Source: JBGTKH01 sp041744735 (lineage in GTDB: Bacteria; Planctomycetota; Planctomycetia; Pirellulales; Pirellulaceae). Taken from it: a DNA stretch of 8,441 bases. The position numbers were made by a program, and so were the translations under genes. This document shows, in pieces, positions 1 through 6,820 of the stretch. How positions within the stretch are numbered: position 1 is the first letter of the stretch; each line of letters opens with the position of its first letter. Location: NCBI GenBank assembly GCA_041744735.1, contig JBGTKH010000181.1:1-8441 (forward strand), given 5' to 3'. The notes beneath the pieces were generated by a model. That model was given only the letters and a program-made list of their open reading frames with translations, was not told the origin of the DNA and ran no database searches.

Positions 1-77
1 GAATTCACCACGTTAGGCCGGGAATCTGGGAGAGTGGAGCGTGTTCTCTGGTGACCGTGTAGCTTGCAGTCATGTTT

Positions 78-98
78 CCGCCGACACGGGGTCGGCGG
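78..98 (+). other. GC-rich hairpin in the leader upstream of bioF
   Basis: A perfect 8-bp inverted repeat, CCGCCGAC (78-85) and GTCGGCGG (91-98), encloses a 5-nt loop ACGGG. No T-run follows on either strand, so it is not a canonical Rho-independent terminator. It could end transcription of a gene lying before the window or be a structured part of the bioF leader; the sequence does not decide. The rest of 1-132 shows no convincing gene: frame 1 is open only from the edge to a stop at 52-54, and frame 3 only to about 62. Either could be the tail of an upstream gene. Confidence 0.5.
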
Positions 99-132
99 TG
101 AATGGATGTAAAGTCAAACTTGGAACTACTGA

Positions 133-1305
133 ATGACTAAAGACCCGCTGGCTTGGATCGGTGACGCATTGGCCGAATGGGACTCGCTAGGTTTGCGGCG
201 GCGGTTGGCAGTGCGCGCTGGTCCGCAGCGTGCGGGCAGCATCTTTCTTGACGGCCGCGAACTAATCAACTTTGGCTCGAACGATTACTTGGGCTTAGCG
301 GCCGACGGGCGGCTGGCCGATGCGGTCAGTCGCGCGTTGCCGCCGGCGGGCTGGGGGAGCGGGGCCAGTCCACTGGTCACTGGCCGCGGCACGCTGCACG
401 CAGAATTAGAAAACGAACTGGCGAAGTTCGAAGGAACCGAAGCGGCGCTGTTGTTTTCGACGGGCTTCGCGGCGAACGTAGGAGCGATCACGGCGCTGGC
501 GGGCAAAGGGGACGTGATCTTCAGCGACGCCAAGAATCACGCCAGCATCATCGACGGCTGTCGGCTGTCCGGCGCGCGGGTGCAGATCTATCCGCATCGC
601 GACGTCGATGGGCTGGCGAATCTGCTGCGGCAAGCCGGCGGTTTTCGCCGTCGGTTGATCGTGACCGATTCGCTGTTCAGCATGGATGGCGATTTGGCGC
701 CGCTGGCGCAACTGGCCGAACTGGCCGAGCAGCACGACGCGATACTGATGGCCGATGAAGCGCACGCCACCGGCGTCTTCGGCGATCGCGGTCGCGGTGT
801 TACGGAATCGTTGGGAGTGGAAGACGGCGTTCACGTGCGCATCGGCACGCTCAGCAAAGCACTCGGGTCGATCGGCGGTTTCGTCGCCGGCCCGCAGAAG
901 CTGATCGATTGGTTGGCGAATCGCGCTCGCACGTACGTCTTCTCAACCGCTCCGCCGGAGGCAATGGCCGCTGCCGGGCTCGCCGCTCTGCGCATCGTTC
1001 GCGACGAGCCGCATCGCCGCATGGAATTGCTCGACCGCGCCGCTCAGCTTCGCGAGCAACTCACCGAACAGGGCTGCCAGATCGGCGACTCTCAAAGTCA
1101 AATCATCCCCGTTCTCATCGGCGACCCGACTCGCACCATGCACGTTTCCGCCGCCCTCCGCGACCGCCGACTGTTCATCCCCGGCATCCGGCCACCGACG
1201 GTCCCCGAAGGCCAGTCGTTGCTGCGCATCAGCATGACTTTCGCTCATTCCGGCGCAATGCTAGACCAACTGCTGACCGCACTTGCCGCCGCCAAGCGCT
1301 TGTAG
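133..1305 (+). CDS. bioF: 8-amino-7-oxononanoate synthase (BioF), PLP-dependent
   Basis: A 390-aa cytoplasmic enzyme of the alpha-oxoamine synthase family (fold type I, PLP). It is predicted to condense pimeloyl-ACP/CoA with L-alanine to give 8-amino-7-oxononanoate, the first step of biotin ring assembly. Visible hallmarks are NFGSNDYLGL (46-55), SGASPLVTGRGTLHAELE (76-93), the PLP-stacking His in NHASIIDG (H136), the cofactor aspartate in DEAHATG (D208, H211) and the Schiff-base lysine in TLSKALGSIGGF (K242). IRPPTVPEG near the C-terminus (352-360) favours BioF over 2-amino-3-ketobutyrate CoA ligase or ALA synthase. Length is normal for BioF (about 380-400 aa). The start is the ATG at 133; the ribosome binding site is weak (GGA at 122-124). 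No other biotin gene is in the window, so it does not sit in a visible bio operon. Substrate specificity within the family is inferred. Confidence 0.9.
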   Translation: MTKDPLAWIGDALAEWDSLGLRRRLAVRAGPQRAGSIFLDGRELINFGSNDYLGLAADGRLADAVSRALPPAGWGSGASPLVTGRGTLHAELENELAKFEGTEAALLFSTGFAANVGAITALAGKGDVIFSDAKNHASIIDGCRLSGARVQIYPHRDVDGLANLLRQAGGFRRRLIVTDSLFSMDGDLAPLAQLAELAEQHDAILMADEAHATGVFGDRGRGVTESLGVEDGVHVRIGTLSKALGSIGGFVAGPQKLIDWLANRARTYVFSTAPPEAMAAAGLAALRIVRDEPHRRMELLDRAAQLREQLTEQGCQIGDSQSQIIPVLIGDPTRTMHVSAALRDRRLFIPGIRPPTVPEGQSLLRISMTFAHSGAMLDQLLTALAAAKRL

Positions 1306-1352
1306 AAGCCCCTGACGAAAGTCAGGGGAGCTGTCACTCCCACACCTAATCG
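1305..1352 (+). repeat. 48-bp hairpin repeat, copy 1
   Basis: First of two near-identical 48-bp units (46 of 48 positions the same as 1372-1419). It begins at the last base of the bioF stop codon. Its core is a perfect 8-bp stem, CCCCTGAC (1309-1316) with GTCAGGGG (1321-1328), closed by the GNRA-type tetraloop GAAA (1317-1320). The constant tail GTCACTCCCACACCTAA (1333-1349) follows. There is no T-run after the stem, so if it terminates bioF transcription it is not by the classical mechanism. The conserved tail outside the stem suggests a dispersed REP-like element rather than a simple terminator. Confidence 0.85.
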
Positions 1353-1371
1353 CGCCGGTCACGACCAAACG

Positions 1372-1419
1372 GAAGCCCCTGACGAAAGTCAGGGGAGCGG
1401 TCACTCCCACACCTAAGCG
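1372..1419 (+). repeat. 48-bp hairpin repeat, copy 2
   Basis: Second copy of the unit at 1305-1352, in direct orientation with a period of 67 bp. The stem is CCCCTGAC (1376-1383) with GTCAGGGG (1388-1395) and the loop is GAAA (1384-1387). The two differences from copy 1 (G1399 for T1332 and G1417 for T1350) lie outside the stem, so both hairpins are intact. Weak similarity (CG..CCGGT) continues just past the unit, consistent with tandem duplication of a somewhat longer segment. Confidence 0.85.
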
Positions 1420-1432
1420 ATCCGGTGCCCGT

Positions 1433-1468
1433 AGTCAACTCATTCTTTGCGTGGTACAACAGTTGACT
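1433..1468. promoter_or_regulatory. AGTCAACT/AGTTGACT inverted repeat upstream of the ROK gene
   Basis: AGTCAACT (1433-1440) and its exact reverse complement AGTTGACT (1461-1468) are separated by 20 bp, 48 bp before the ROK start codon. The half-site centres are 28 bp apart, which places them on nearly the same or slightly offset helix faces. It may be an operator for the downstream genes or a weak RNA stem. The right arm contains TTGACT (1463-1468), similar to a -35 box, but no good -10 box lies 16-18 bp further on, so I do not call a promoter. Confidence 0.3.
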
Positions 1469-1501
1469 GATCATGTCTCGAACACGACTGCCACACCTCT
1501 C

Positions 1502-1507
1502 GAGGGA
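1502..1507 (+). promoter_or_regulatory. ribosome binding site of the ROK kinase
   Basis: GAGGGA sits 8 nt before the ATG at 1516. It is one of the two clear Shine-Dalgarno sequences in the window (the other serves ppk1) and supports 1516 as the start. Since it follows a 210-bp gap with hairpin repeats, a new transcription unit probably begins in this gap. Confidence 0.6.
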
Positions 1508-1515
1508 TTGGGACT

Positions 1516-2511
1516 ATGGCCGAAAAGAACGCCGATGAACGCTGGGTAGGGTTTGATTTGGGCGGCACAAAAATGCTGGCCACGGTCTTCGACGAAGAAT
1601 TCAAGCCGCTAGGCAAGATGCGGAAGAAGACCAAAGGCCACGAAGGTGCCGACGCGGGGCTGGCGCGGATTGTAACCGTGATTCGCGGCGCGCTGGAGGA
1701 AGCGCAAGTGCCCGCCGAAAATTTGACGGGGATCGGCGTGGGTTGTGCCGGGCCGCTCGATTTGGATAAGGGTATTCTGTTCGATGCACCGAATCTCGGC
1801 TGGCGCGACGTGAAGATCAAGGAGACGCTGGAGAAGGAATTCAAGTGCGCGGCGGTGGTGACCAACGACGTCGATGCAGGTGTGTACGGTGAATATCGAT
1901 TCGGCGCTGCCAAGGGGGCGCGTTGCGTGCTGGGTGTTTTTCCCGGCACGGGCATCGGCGGCGGGTTGGTTTACAAAGGACAAATCTTTCGCGGCCGCCA
2001 AAGCTCCTGCATGGAGATCGGCCACATCCAAGTGATGGAAGGCGGGCCGTTGTGTGGTTGCGGCCATCTGGGATGTTTGGAAGCGGTGGCCAGCCGGCTG
2101 GCTGTGTCGGCCGCAGCGGCTCAGGCGGCCTATCGTGGCCAAGCCCCGCATTTGCTCGAAGCGGCTGGGGTCGACTTGGCAGACATCCGCAGCGGCGCGC
2201 TGGCTTCGGCCATCAAAGCCGGCGACAAAGTAATCGAAGAAATTGTGCGCAACGCGGCGGCACACATCGGCACGGCCGTGGCCAGCGTCGTGCACTTGCT
2301 GGCGCCGGATGTCGTGGTGCTGGGAGGCGGCTTGGTCGAAGCGATGCCGGATTTGTTTGTGGACATGGTCGGAACCTCGGCGAAGAAGCGCGTCTTACCG
2401 TCGTTCACGAAATCGTTCAAGGTCGTGGCCGCGAAGCTGGGCGACGACGCGACCGTGATGGGCGCTGCTGCCTGGGCGAAAGAAATGTGTGCCGACACGG
2501 TATCATGTTGA
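1516..2511 (+). CDS. ROK-family sugar kinase, probable glucokinase
   Basis: A 331-aa cytoplasmic kinase of the ROK (repressor, ORF, kinase) family, predicted to phosphorylate glucose or a related hexose at C6. Visible motifs are the phosphate-binding DLGGTK (14-19), GCAGPLD (76-82), the catalytic-base aspartate in TNDVDAGVYGE (D118), GTGIGGG (144-150), the sugar/zinc-contacting EIGH (167-170), the ROK zinc motif CGCGHLGCLE (C180, C182, C187; with H170) and APDVVVLGGGL (263-273). There is no N-terminal helix-turn-helix, so it is a kinase and not a ROK repressor. Its 3' end overlaps ppx by 7 bp, implying translational coupling to a polyphosphate gene. Some ROK glucokinases use polyphosphate, but the intact zinc motif is more typical of ATP-dependent members. 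N-acetylglucosamine, mannose or fructose as substrate cannot be excluded. Confidence 0.85.
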   Translation: MAEKNADERWVGFDLGGTKMLATVFDEEFKPLGKMRKKTKGHEGADAGLARIVTVIRGALEEAQVPAENLTGIGVGCAGPLDLDKGILFDAPNLGWRDVKIKETLEKEFKCAAVVTNDVDAGVYGEYRFGAAKGARCVLGVFPGTGIGGGLVYKGQIFRGRQSSCMEIGHIQVMEGGPLCGCGHLGCLEAVASRLAVSAAAAQAAYRGQAPHLLEAAGVDLADIRSGALASAIKAGDKVIEEIVRNAAAHIGTAVASVVHLLAPDVVVLGGGLVEAMPDLFVDMVGTSAKKRVLPSFTKSFKVVAAKLGDDATVMGAAAWAKEMCADTVSC

Positions 2512-4097
2512 ACGACAGCACCAGCACCTCGGAACGCGTGCCGGCCGAGACGAAACGCTCGGTGGCGCCCGTGGCGGTAATCGACATCGGCACCACGTCG
2601 ATTCGCATGGCGGTGGCGGAGGTCGACCAGCAGGGCGGCGTGCGCATCTTGGAGACGCTGTTTCAGGCCGTGAACCTGGGCAAGGACGCGTTCACCCGTG
2701 GTGCCATCAACAAGTCCACAATCGAAGAATGCGTGCAGGTGCTGAAGAGCTATCGCCGGATTCTTAAGGAATATCAGATCGTCAAACCGCAACAGATGCG
2801 CGTGGTGGCGACCAGCGCCGTGCGCGAAGCTCGCAACCGGCTGGCGTTTCTGGACCGCGTCTACATCGCCACGGGCATTCACGTCGAAGCGATCGACGAG
2901 GCGGAAGCCAACCGCATCACGTTCATGGGCGTCAAGCCGTTTCTCGAATCCGAGCCGGCTCTGGCGGTGGCCAAAACGATCATCATCGAGGTGGGCGGCG
3001 GCAGCACGGAACTGCTCGTCGTGCAAGGCGGCGACGTCGTCTTCGCGCACACATATCGTTTGGGTTCGTTGCGATTGCGAAAAACGTTAGAAGCCTATCG
3101 TGCCCCGACGGTCAAAGTCCGCAATATCATGGAGTCGCAAATAAAACGTACGGTCGAGCAGATCGTACAGCACGTCTCGACACAAGACGCGCTGGAGATG
3201 GTGGCCTTGGGGGGCGACGTGCGCTTCGCCGCCTCGCGACTGTTGCACGAATGGAACCCGGACAGCTTGGGCAAGCTGCGAGTTCAGGCCTTGGAAAGTT
3301 TCACCGATAAGATGTTGTCGCTGTCGGTCGACGAACTCGTGCAAAAATACCATCTAACGTTTCCCGACGCGGAAACACTGGGCCCGGCACTGTTGGCATA
3401 CGTACTATTGGCGCGGGCTTTAAAGCTCGAACAAATCCTGATTACCAAATTCAACTTACGCGACGGTCTATTGAAAGAAATGGCGGCCAAGGAAGCTTGG
3501 ACCGAGGATTTCAACAATCAGATCATTCGCTCGGCCCTGGCCCTTGGCCGCAAGTTCTCCTTTGATGAGGCACACGCCCGCCATGTTGCAAATCTTAGTA
3601 AAGCCCTGTTCCAGGCATTAGCTGATGAACATCAGTTGGATCAGCGCTATCAATTGATGTTATATGTTGCAGCGCTATTGCAAGAGATCGGTCTGTTTAT
3701 TAGTAACCGGGCGTACCACAAACATACGATGTACTTGATCAACAATAGCGAGCTGTTCGGGCTCAGTAAGAGCGACTTGCTGCTGATCGCATTGGTGGCG
3801 CGCTATCATCGCCGCGCTTCGCCACAGCCGGACCACGAGGGTTACGCGACCCTGGACCGCGAACGCCGCGTGGCTGTGGCGAAAATGGCTGCGATCTTGC
3901 GCATCGCCGGGGCCTTGGACGAATCGCGCAGCCAGCGAATTCAGGATTTAGACTGTGTGTGCGAAGACGGCCGGCTGTTGATTTCGATTCCGCGTGTCGA
4001 CGACCTATCGCTGGAACAATTGGCCCTGCGGCAAAACGGGTCCCTGTTTGAAGAGATCTTCGGCCTGCAGGTGCTGCTGCGCCAAGTACGGAAGTGA
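2505..4097 (+). CDS. ppx: Ppx/GppA-family exopolyphosphatase with degenerate HD-type C-terminal domain
   Basis: A 530-aa protein predicted to remove terminal phosphates from polyphosphate; guanosine pentaphosphate (GppA activity) is the alternative substrate. The N-terminal ASKHA-fold phosphatase domain (about 20-325) shows VIDIGTTSIRM (25-35), RVVATSAVREARN (99-111), an acidic stretch EAIDEAEANR (128-137) where the family has its catalytic Glu (probably E134), and EVGGGSTEL (162-170). The C-terminal HD-like helical domain (about 335-530) shows FDEAHARHVANLS (353-365) and YHKH (404-407), but the usual AALLHEIG/HD motif reads AALLQEIG, with Q393 replacing His. The ATG at 2505 overlaps the ROK stop codon (ATGTTGA). 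The frame is open for 194 codons further upstream, but that stretch only shadows the ROK gene. The 22 residues before the first motif look unstructured. The gene ends directly in a heptamer repeat array. Confidence 0.88.
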   Translation: MLNDSTSTSERVPAETKRSVAPVAVIDIGTTSIRMAVAEVDQQGGVRILETLFQAVNLGKDAFTRGAINKSTIEECVQVLKSYRRILKEYQIVKPQQMRVVATSAVREARNRLAFLDRVYIATGIHVEAIDEAEANRITFMGVKPFLESEPALAVAKTIIIEVGGGSTELLVVQGGDVVFAHTYRLGSLRLRKTLEAYRAPTVKVRNIMESQIKRTVEQIVQHVSTQDALEMVALGGDVRFAASRLLHEWNPDSLGKLRVQALESFTDKMLSLSVDELVQKYHLTFPDAETLGPALLAYVLLARALKLEQILITKFNLRDGLLKEMAAKEAWTEDFNNQIIRSALALGRKFSFDEAHARHVANLSKALFQALADEHQLDQRYQLMLYVAALLQEIGLFISNRAYHKHTMYLINNSELFGLSKSDLLLIALVARYHRRASPQPDHEGYATLDRERRVAVAKMAAILRIAGALDESRSQRIQDLDCVCEDGRLLISIPRVDDLSLEQLALRQNGSLFEEIFGLQVLLRQVRK

Positions 4098-4131
4098 TTA
4101 CGAATTACGAATTACGAAGGACGAAGGACGA
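4097..4131 (+). repeat. heptamer tandem array, left arm of a long inverted repeat
   Basis: Five tandem 7-mers: ATTACGA three times (4097-4117), then AGGACGA twice (4118-4131). The array starts at the last base of the ppx stop codon. It is the left arm of an inverted repeat with 4167-4194. As RNA, units 1-3 pair with the three outer right-hand units entirely by Watson-Crick and G-U pairs over 21 bp. Unit 4 pairs with two mismatches, and AAAG (4131-4134) can pair with CTTT (4161-4164). Confidence 0.85.
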
Positions 4132-4166
4132 AAGTAATCGGTATGACGACTACCTAATGTCTTTGT

Positions 4167-4194
4167 TCGTAATTTGTAATTCGTAATTTGTAAT
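4167..4194 (+). repeat. heptamer tandem array, right arm of the inverted repeat
   Basis: Four tandem 7-mers alternate TCGTAAT and TTGTAAT (4167-4173, 4174-4180, 4181-4187, 4188-4194). They are the reverse complement, with G-U allowance, of the left array. The loop between the arms is about 26 nt (4135-4160). The array ends 14 bp before the ppk1 start, so a folded hairpin would abut the ppk1 ribosome binding site without covering it. The AT-rich composition stands out against the GC-rich genes on both sides. Confidence 0.85.
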
Positions 4195-4198
4195 TCCT

Positions 4199-4203
4199 TG
4201 AGG
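4199..4203 (+). promoter_or_regulatory. ribosome binding site of ppk1
   Basis: TGAGG lies 5 nt before the ATG at 4209 and just outside the right arm of the heptamer hairpin. It supports 4209 as the start of ppk1. Confidence 0.6.
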
Positions 4204-4208
4204 TTGGT

Positions 4209-6326
4209 ATGAGCCAGAACGAAGCAAAATTCTTTAACCGCGAGCTGAGCTGGCTTGAATTCAATCAGCGGGTGCTGGATGAGGCCTGTGACAACGATGT
4301 TCCGCTGTTGGAACGTTTGAAGTTTCTGGCCATTACGGCGTCGAACCTGGATGAGTTCTTCATGGTCCGCGTTGGCGGCTTGCAGCTTGTGGCTCAACGC
4401 GGCAGCACTTCGACGGACCCGGTCGGCATGTCTGCCGAACAGCAGCTTATGGCCTTACGCGAGCGGACGCGGCGAATCACTACGAGTCAGTACGACTGTT
4501 TCACGAAGGAGCTCGAGCCCGCGCTGGCCGCGGCCGGCTTCCGCCGCTTGAAACCCACAGAGCTCACGTCGCGGCAAGCCAAGGCCGTTGAGCAGATGTT
4601 CGAGAGCGAGCTGTTTGCGATCCTCTCGCCGATGGCGGTAACATCTGTAGACGACTTCCCGTTGTTGGTGAACCAGATGCTCAACGTCTGCGTGCGGCTG
4701 GAGCCCGCGGCGGGCGAGCCCGACAAGCCGCGGTTCGCGATCATTCCCTTTACGCGCTCCTTGCATCGCTTCATCACGCTGCATTCCGAGGGCGGTTACG
4801 CGTACTTGCTGCTGGAGGATGCCGTCAGCATGCACGTCGGCCGATTCTTCTTCGGCGAGCAAGTCGTGGAATGCGTGCCGTTTCGCATCACGCGCAATGC
4901 GGACCTAAGCATCCGCGAAGATTTGGCGCACGACCTGCTTGTAGGCATGGAGGAGATCCTGGACGCCCGCAAACAAAGTGCCTGCGTGCGGCTGGAGATC
5001 GCCGGGCACGCCAGTGACACGTTGCTGTCATTTCTGGAGCAAGGCCTGGACGTTACCGGCGACGACGTGTTCAAGGCGCCGGGGCCACTCGATCTGTCTT
5101 CGTTCATGCGGTTGACCGACGTACCAGGCTTCGACGCACTCAAGTATGAAGCCTGGCCGCCGCAACCATCGCCTCACGTGGATCTGACGACCAGCATGTT
5201 CGACGTGCTCTCGCGCCGCGACGTGCTGCTGTATCATCCTTTCGACGGCTTTGAACCGGTGGTGCGGCTGATCGACGAAGCGGCGGCCGACCCCGAGGTC
5301 CTGGCGATCAAACAGACGCTGTATCGCACCAGCCGCAACAGTCCGGTCGTCGCGGCTCTGAAGCGGGCGGCCGAGCGCGGCAAGCATGTCACGGTGATCG
5401 TTGAACTGAAGGCTCGCTTCGACGAGGCCCGCAACATCGTCTGGGCGAAAAACCTGGAACAGGCGGGCGTGCAGGTGATCTACGGCGTCAAAGGGCTCAA
5501 GACGCACGCCAAGGTCTGCATCATCGTGCGCCGCGAACCGCACGGTATTCAGCGTTACCTGCATTTCGGCACGGGCAACTACAACGAGATTACCGCCAGG
5601 TTGTACACCGACGTCAGCTTCATGACTTGCAACGAAGAGTTGGGAGCAGACGCCAGCAGCTTTTTCAATGCCATCACCGGGTATTCACAACCGCAAGCGT
5701 TTCGCAAGATTGAGGCCGCGCCGCTGGGACTGCGCGAAAGTCTGCTGGAAATGATCCAAGTCGAAACGCAGCGGAAACGCGAAGGCCAACAGGCCCGCAT
5801 CATGGCCAAACTGAATTCGCTGGTGGACCCGCAGATTATCGACGCGCTGTACGAAGCCTCGCAGGCCGGCGTGAAGATCAAGTTGAACGTCCGCGGGATT
5901 TGCTGCCTGCGGCCCGGCGTGCCGAAGCTGAGCAAGAACATTTCGGTGGTCAGCATCATCGACCGGCTGCTGGAGCACAGCCGCATTTTCTACTTCTATC
6001 ACGGCGGCGACGAACGTGTGTTTATCTCCAGCGCCGATTGGATGCCGCGCAATCTGGATCGCCGCGTGGAACTGCTGGTGCCCGTCGAAGATCCGGCCTG
6101 CCGCCAGCGCCTGATCGACATCCTGAAAACGTGCTTCCGCGACACGGCCAAAGCGCGGCGACTGTTGCCCGATGGAACCTACAAGCGCGTAAAACCGGGC
6201 AGCGGCGAACAGCCGCTGCGTAGCCAAGAGAAGCTTTACAATGAGGCCGTCGCCGCCGTCCAAATGGCAGAGCAAACACAGCCGACGGTTTTCGAACCGC
6301 ACCGCGCCGCGGGCAGCGAAGAGTAG
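4209..6326 (+). CDS. ppk1: polyphosphate kinase 1 (PPK1)
   Basis: A 705-aa enzyme that reversibly transfers the gamma-phosphate of ATP to a growing inorganic polyphosphate chain through a phosphohistidine intermediate. The length matches the family (about 690-740 aa). Domains in order are the N-terminal helical domain (about 5-110) with FNRELSWLEFNQRVLDEA (9-26) and the nucleotide-contacting ASNLDEFF (44-51, N46), the head domain (about 120-325) and two phospholipase-D-like C domains (about 329-500 and 505-680). The first C domain holds LAIKQTLYRTS (365-375), VELKARFDE (398-406), KTHAK with the probable autophosphorylated H433, and LHFGTGNYN (451-459). The second holds RLLEHSR with the second active-site H590, and FISSADWMPRNLDRRVE (605-621). 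All key residues are present, so it should be active. It starts after the heptamer inverted repeat and is followed after 5 bp by sixA, suggesting an operon ppk1-sixA-ppk2-CHAD. Confidence 0.97.
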   Translation: MSQNEAKFFNRELSWLEFNQRVLDEACDNDVPLLERLKFLAITASNLDEFFMVRVGGLQLVAQRGSTSTDPVGMSAEQQLMALRERTRRITTSQYDCFTKELEPALAAAGFRRLKPTELTSRQAKAVEQMFESELFAILSPMAVTSVDDFPLLVNQMLNVCVRLEPAAGEPDKPRFAIIPFTRSLHRFITLHSEGGYAYLLLEDAVSMHVGRFFFGEQVVECVPFRITRNADLSIREDLAHDLLVGMEEILDARKQSACVRLEIAGHASDTLLSFLEQGLDVTGDDVFKAPGPLDLSSFMRLTDVPGFDALKYEAWPPQPSPHVDLTTSMFDVLSRRDVLLYHPFDGFEPVVRLIDEAAADPEVLAIKQTLYRTSRNSPVVAALKRAAERGKHVTVIVELKARFDEARNIVWAKNLEQAGVQVIYGVKGLKTHAKVCIIVRREPHGIQRYLHFGTGNYNEITARLYTDVSFMTCNEELGADASSFFNAITGYSQPQAFRKIEAAPLGLRESLLEMIQVETQRKREGQQARIMAKLNSLVDPQIIDALYEASQAGVKIKLNVRGICCLRPGVPKLSKNISVVSIIDRLLEHSRIFYFYHGGDERVFISSADWMPRNLDRRVELLVPVEDPACRQRLIDILKTCFRDTAKARRLLPDGTYKRVKPGSGEQPLRSQEKLYNEAVAAVQMAEQTQPTVFEPHRAAGSEE

Positions 6327-6331
6327 TCACC

Positions 6332-6820
6332 ATGAAAACCCTGCTCATTCTACGACACGCCAAATCGAGTTGGAAGCAACCGGACCAAGCCGACCATGAC
6401 CGGCCGCTGAACGAGCGCGGCAAGCGCGACGCTCCGCGCATGGGGCTGTTGCTGCGCGAGGAAGATCTCGTGCCTGATCTGATCGTCAGCTCCACAGCCA
6501 AGCGGGCGAGAAATACGGCGGAGAAAGCTGCCGAGAGTAGCGGCTATGGCGGCGAGATTCAATTCACCGACACCCTGTATCTCGCAGCGCCCGCGTCGTA
6601 CATCGGCGTCTTGCGTGAAGTCTCCGACGATCACTCGCGCGTGATGGTCGTAGGTCACAATCCCGGATTGGAACAATTGCTGAATGTGTTGACGGGCGAC
6701 GAATCCGCGCTGCCGACCGCGGCCCTGGCCTGCGTCACACTCCCCATCGACCGCTGGCAGGACTTCAGCGCCGACACTCGCGGCCGTCTCGTTAAGATTT
6801 GGATTCCGAAAGAACTGTGA
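6332..6820 (+). CDS. sixA: SixA-type phosphohistidine phosphatase
   Basis: A 162-aa cytoplasmic protein of the histidine phosphatase (phosphoglycerate mutase-like) superfamily, the same size as E. coli SixA (161 aa). It carries the catalytic LILRHAKS (R8, nucleophile H9), DRPLNERGKRDAP (23-35), the second-arginine motif SSTAKRARNTAE (53-64, R58) and the second catalytic histidine in VGHNPG (H109). SixA proteins dephosphorylate phosphohistidine on proteins; in E. coli the target is a phosphotransfer protein. The gene begins 5 bp after ppk1 and shares one base of its stop codon with the next start (TGATG), so it is probably co-translated with polyphosphate enzymes. A role on PPK1 phosphohistidine or on a polyphosphate-related substrate is inference from position only. 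Action on a small phosphorylated metabolite is another possibility. Confidence 0.88.
   Translation: MKTLLILRHAKSSWKQPDQADHDRPLNERGKRDAPRMGLLLREEDLVPDLIVSSTAKRARNTAEKAAESSGYGGEIQFTDTLYLAAPASYIGVLREVSDDHSRVMVVGHNPGLEQLLNVLTGDESALPTAALACVTLPIDRWQDFSADTRGRLVKIWIPKEL

Noticed and set aside
1..6. GAATTC at the first base as a cloning junction
   Set aside because: Several other GAATTC sites occur inside the window (for example near 3949, 4257 and 8170), so the one at the edge is not informative.
1309..1328. Canonical Rho-independent terminator for bioF
   Set aside because: The stem is strong but no T-run follows it in either copy. Termination here is possible but not shown.
1305..1400. CRISPR array reading of the repeated hairpins
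   Set aside because: Only two units, a 48-bp repeat with a 19-bp gap, no cas genes, and the unit sits at a gene end; a REP-like element explains it better.
1463..1491. Sigma-70 promoter for the ROK gene from TTGACT
   Set aside because: At 16-18 bp spacing the -10 position reads CGACTG, GACTGC or ACTGCC, which does not resemble TATAAT.
1923..2504. In-frame 194-codon extension upstream of ppx
   Set aside because: It is the +1-shifted shadow of the ROK gene, rich in Arg, Gly and Ala and without family motifs. Ppx homology begins shortly after the ATG at 2505.
2130..3050. 306-codon minus-strand open frame across ROK and ppx
   Set aside because: Antisense to two clearly conserved genes, His- and Ala-rich shadow composition and no recognisable domain.
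4098..4397. 99-codon minus-strand open frame ending in FVIRNS
   Set aside because: Its C-terminal part is the translation of the heptamer repeats and its N-terminal part is antisense to ppk1. It is a repeat artefact rather than a gene.
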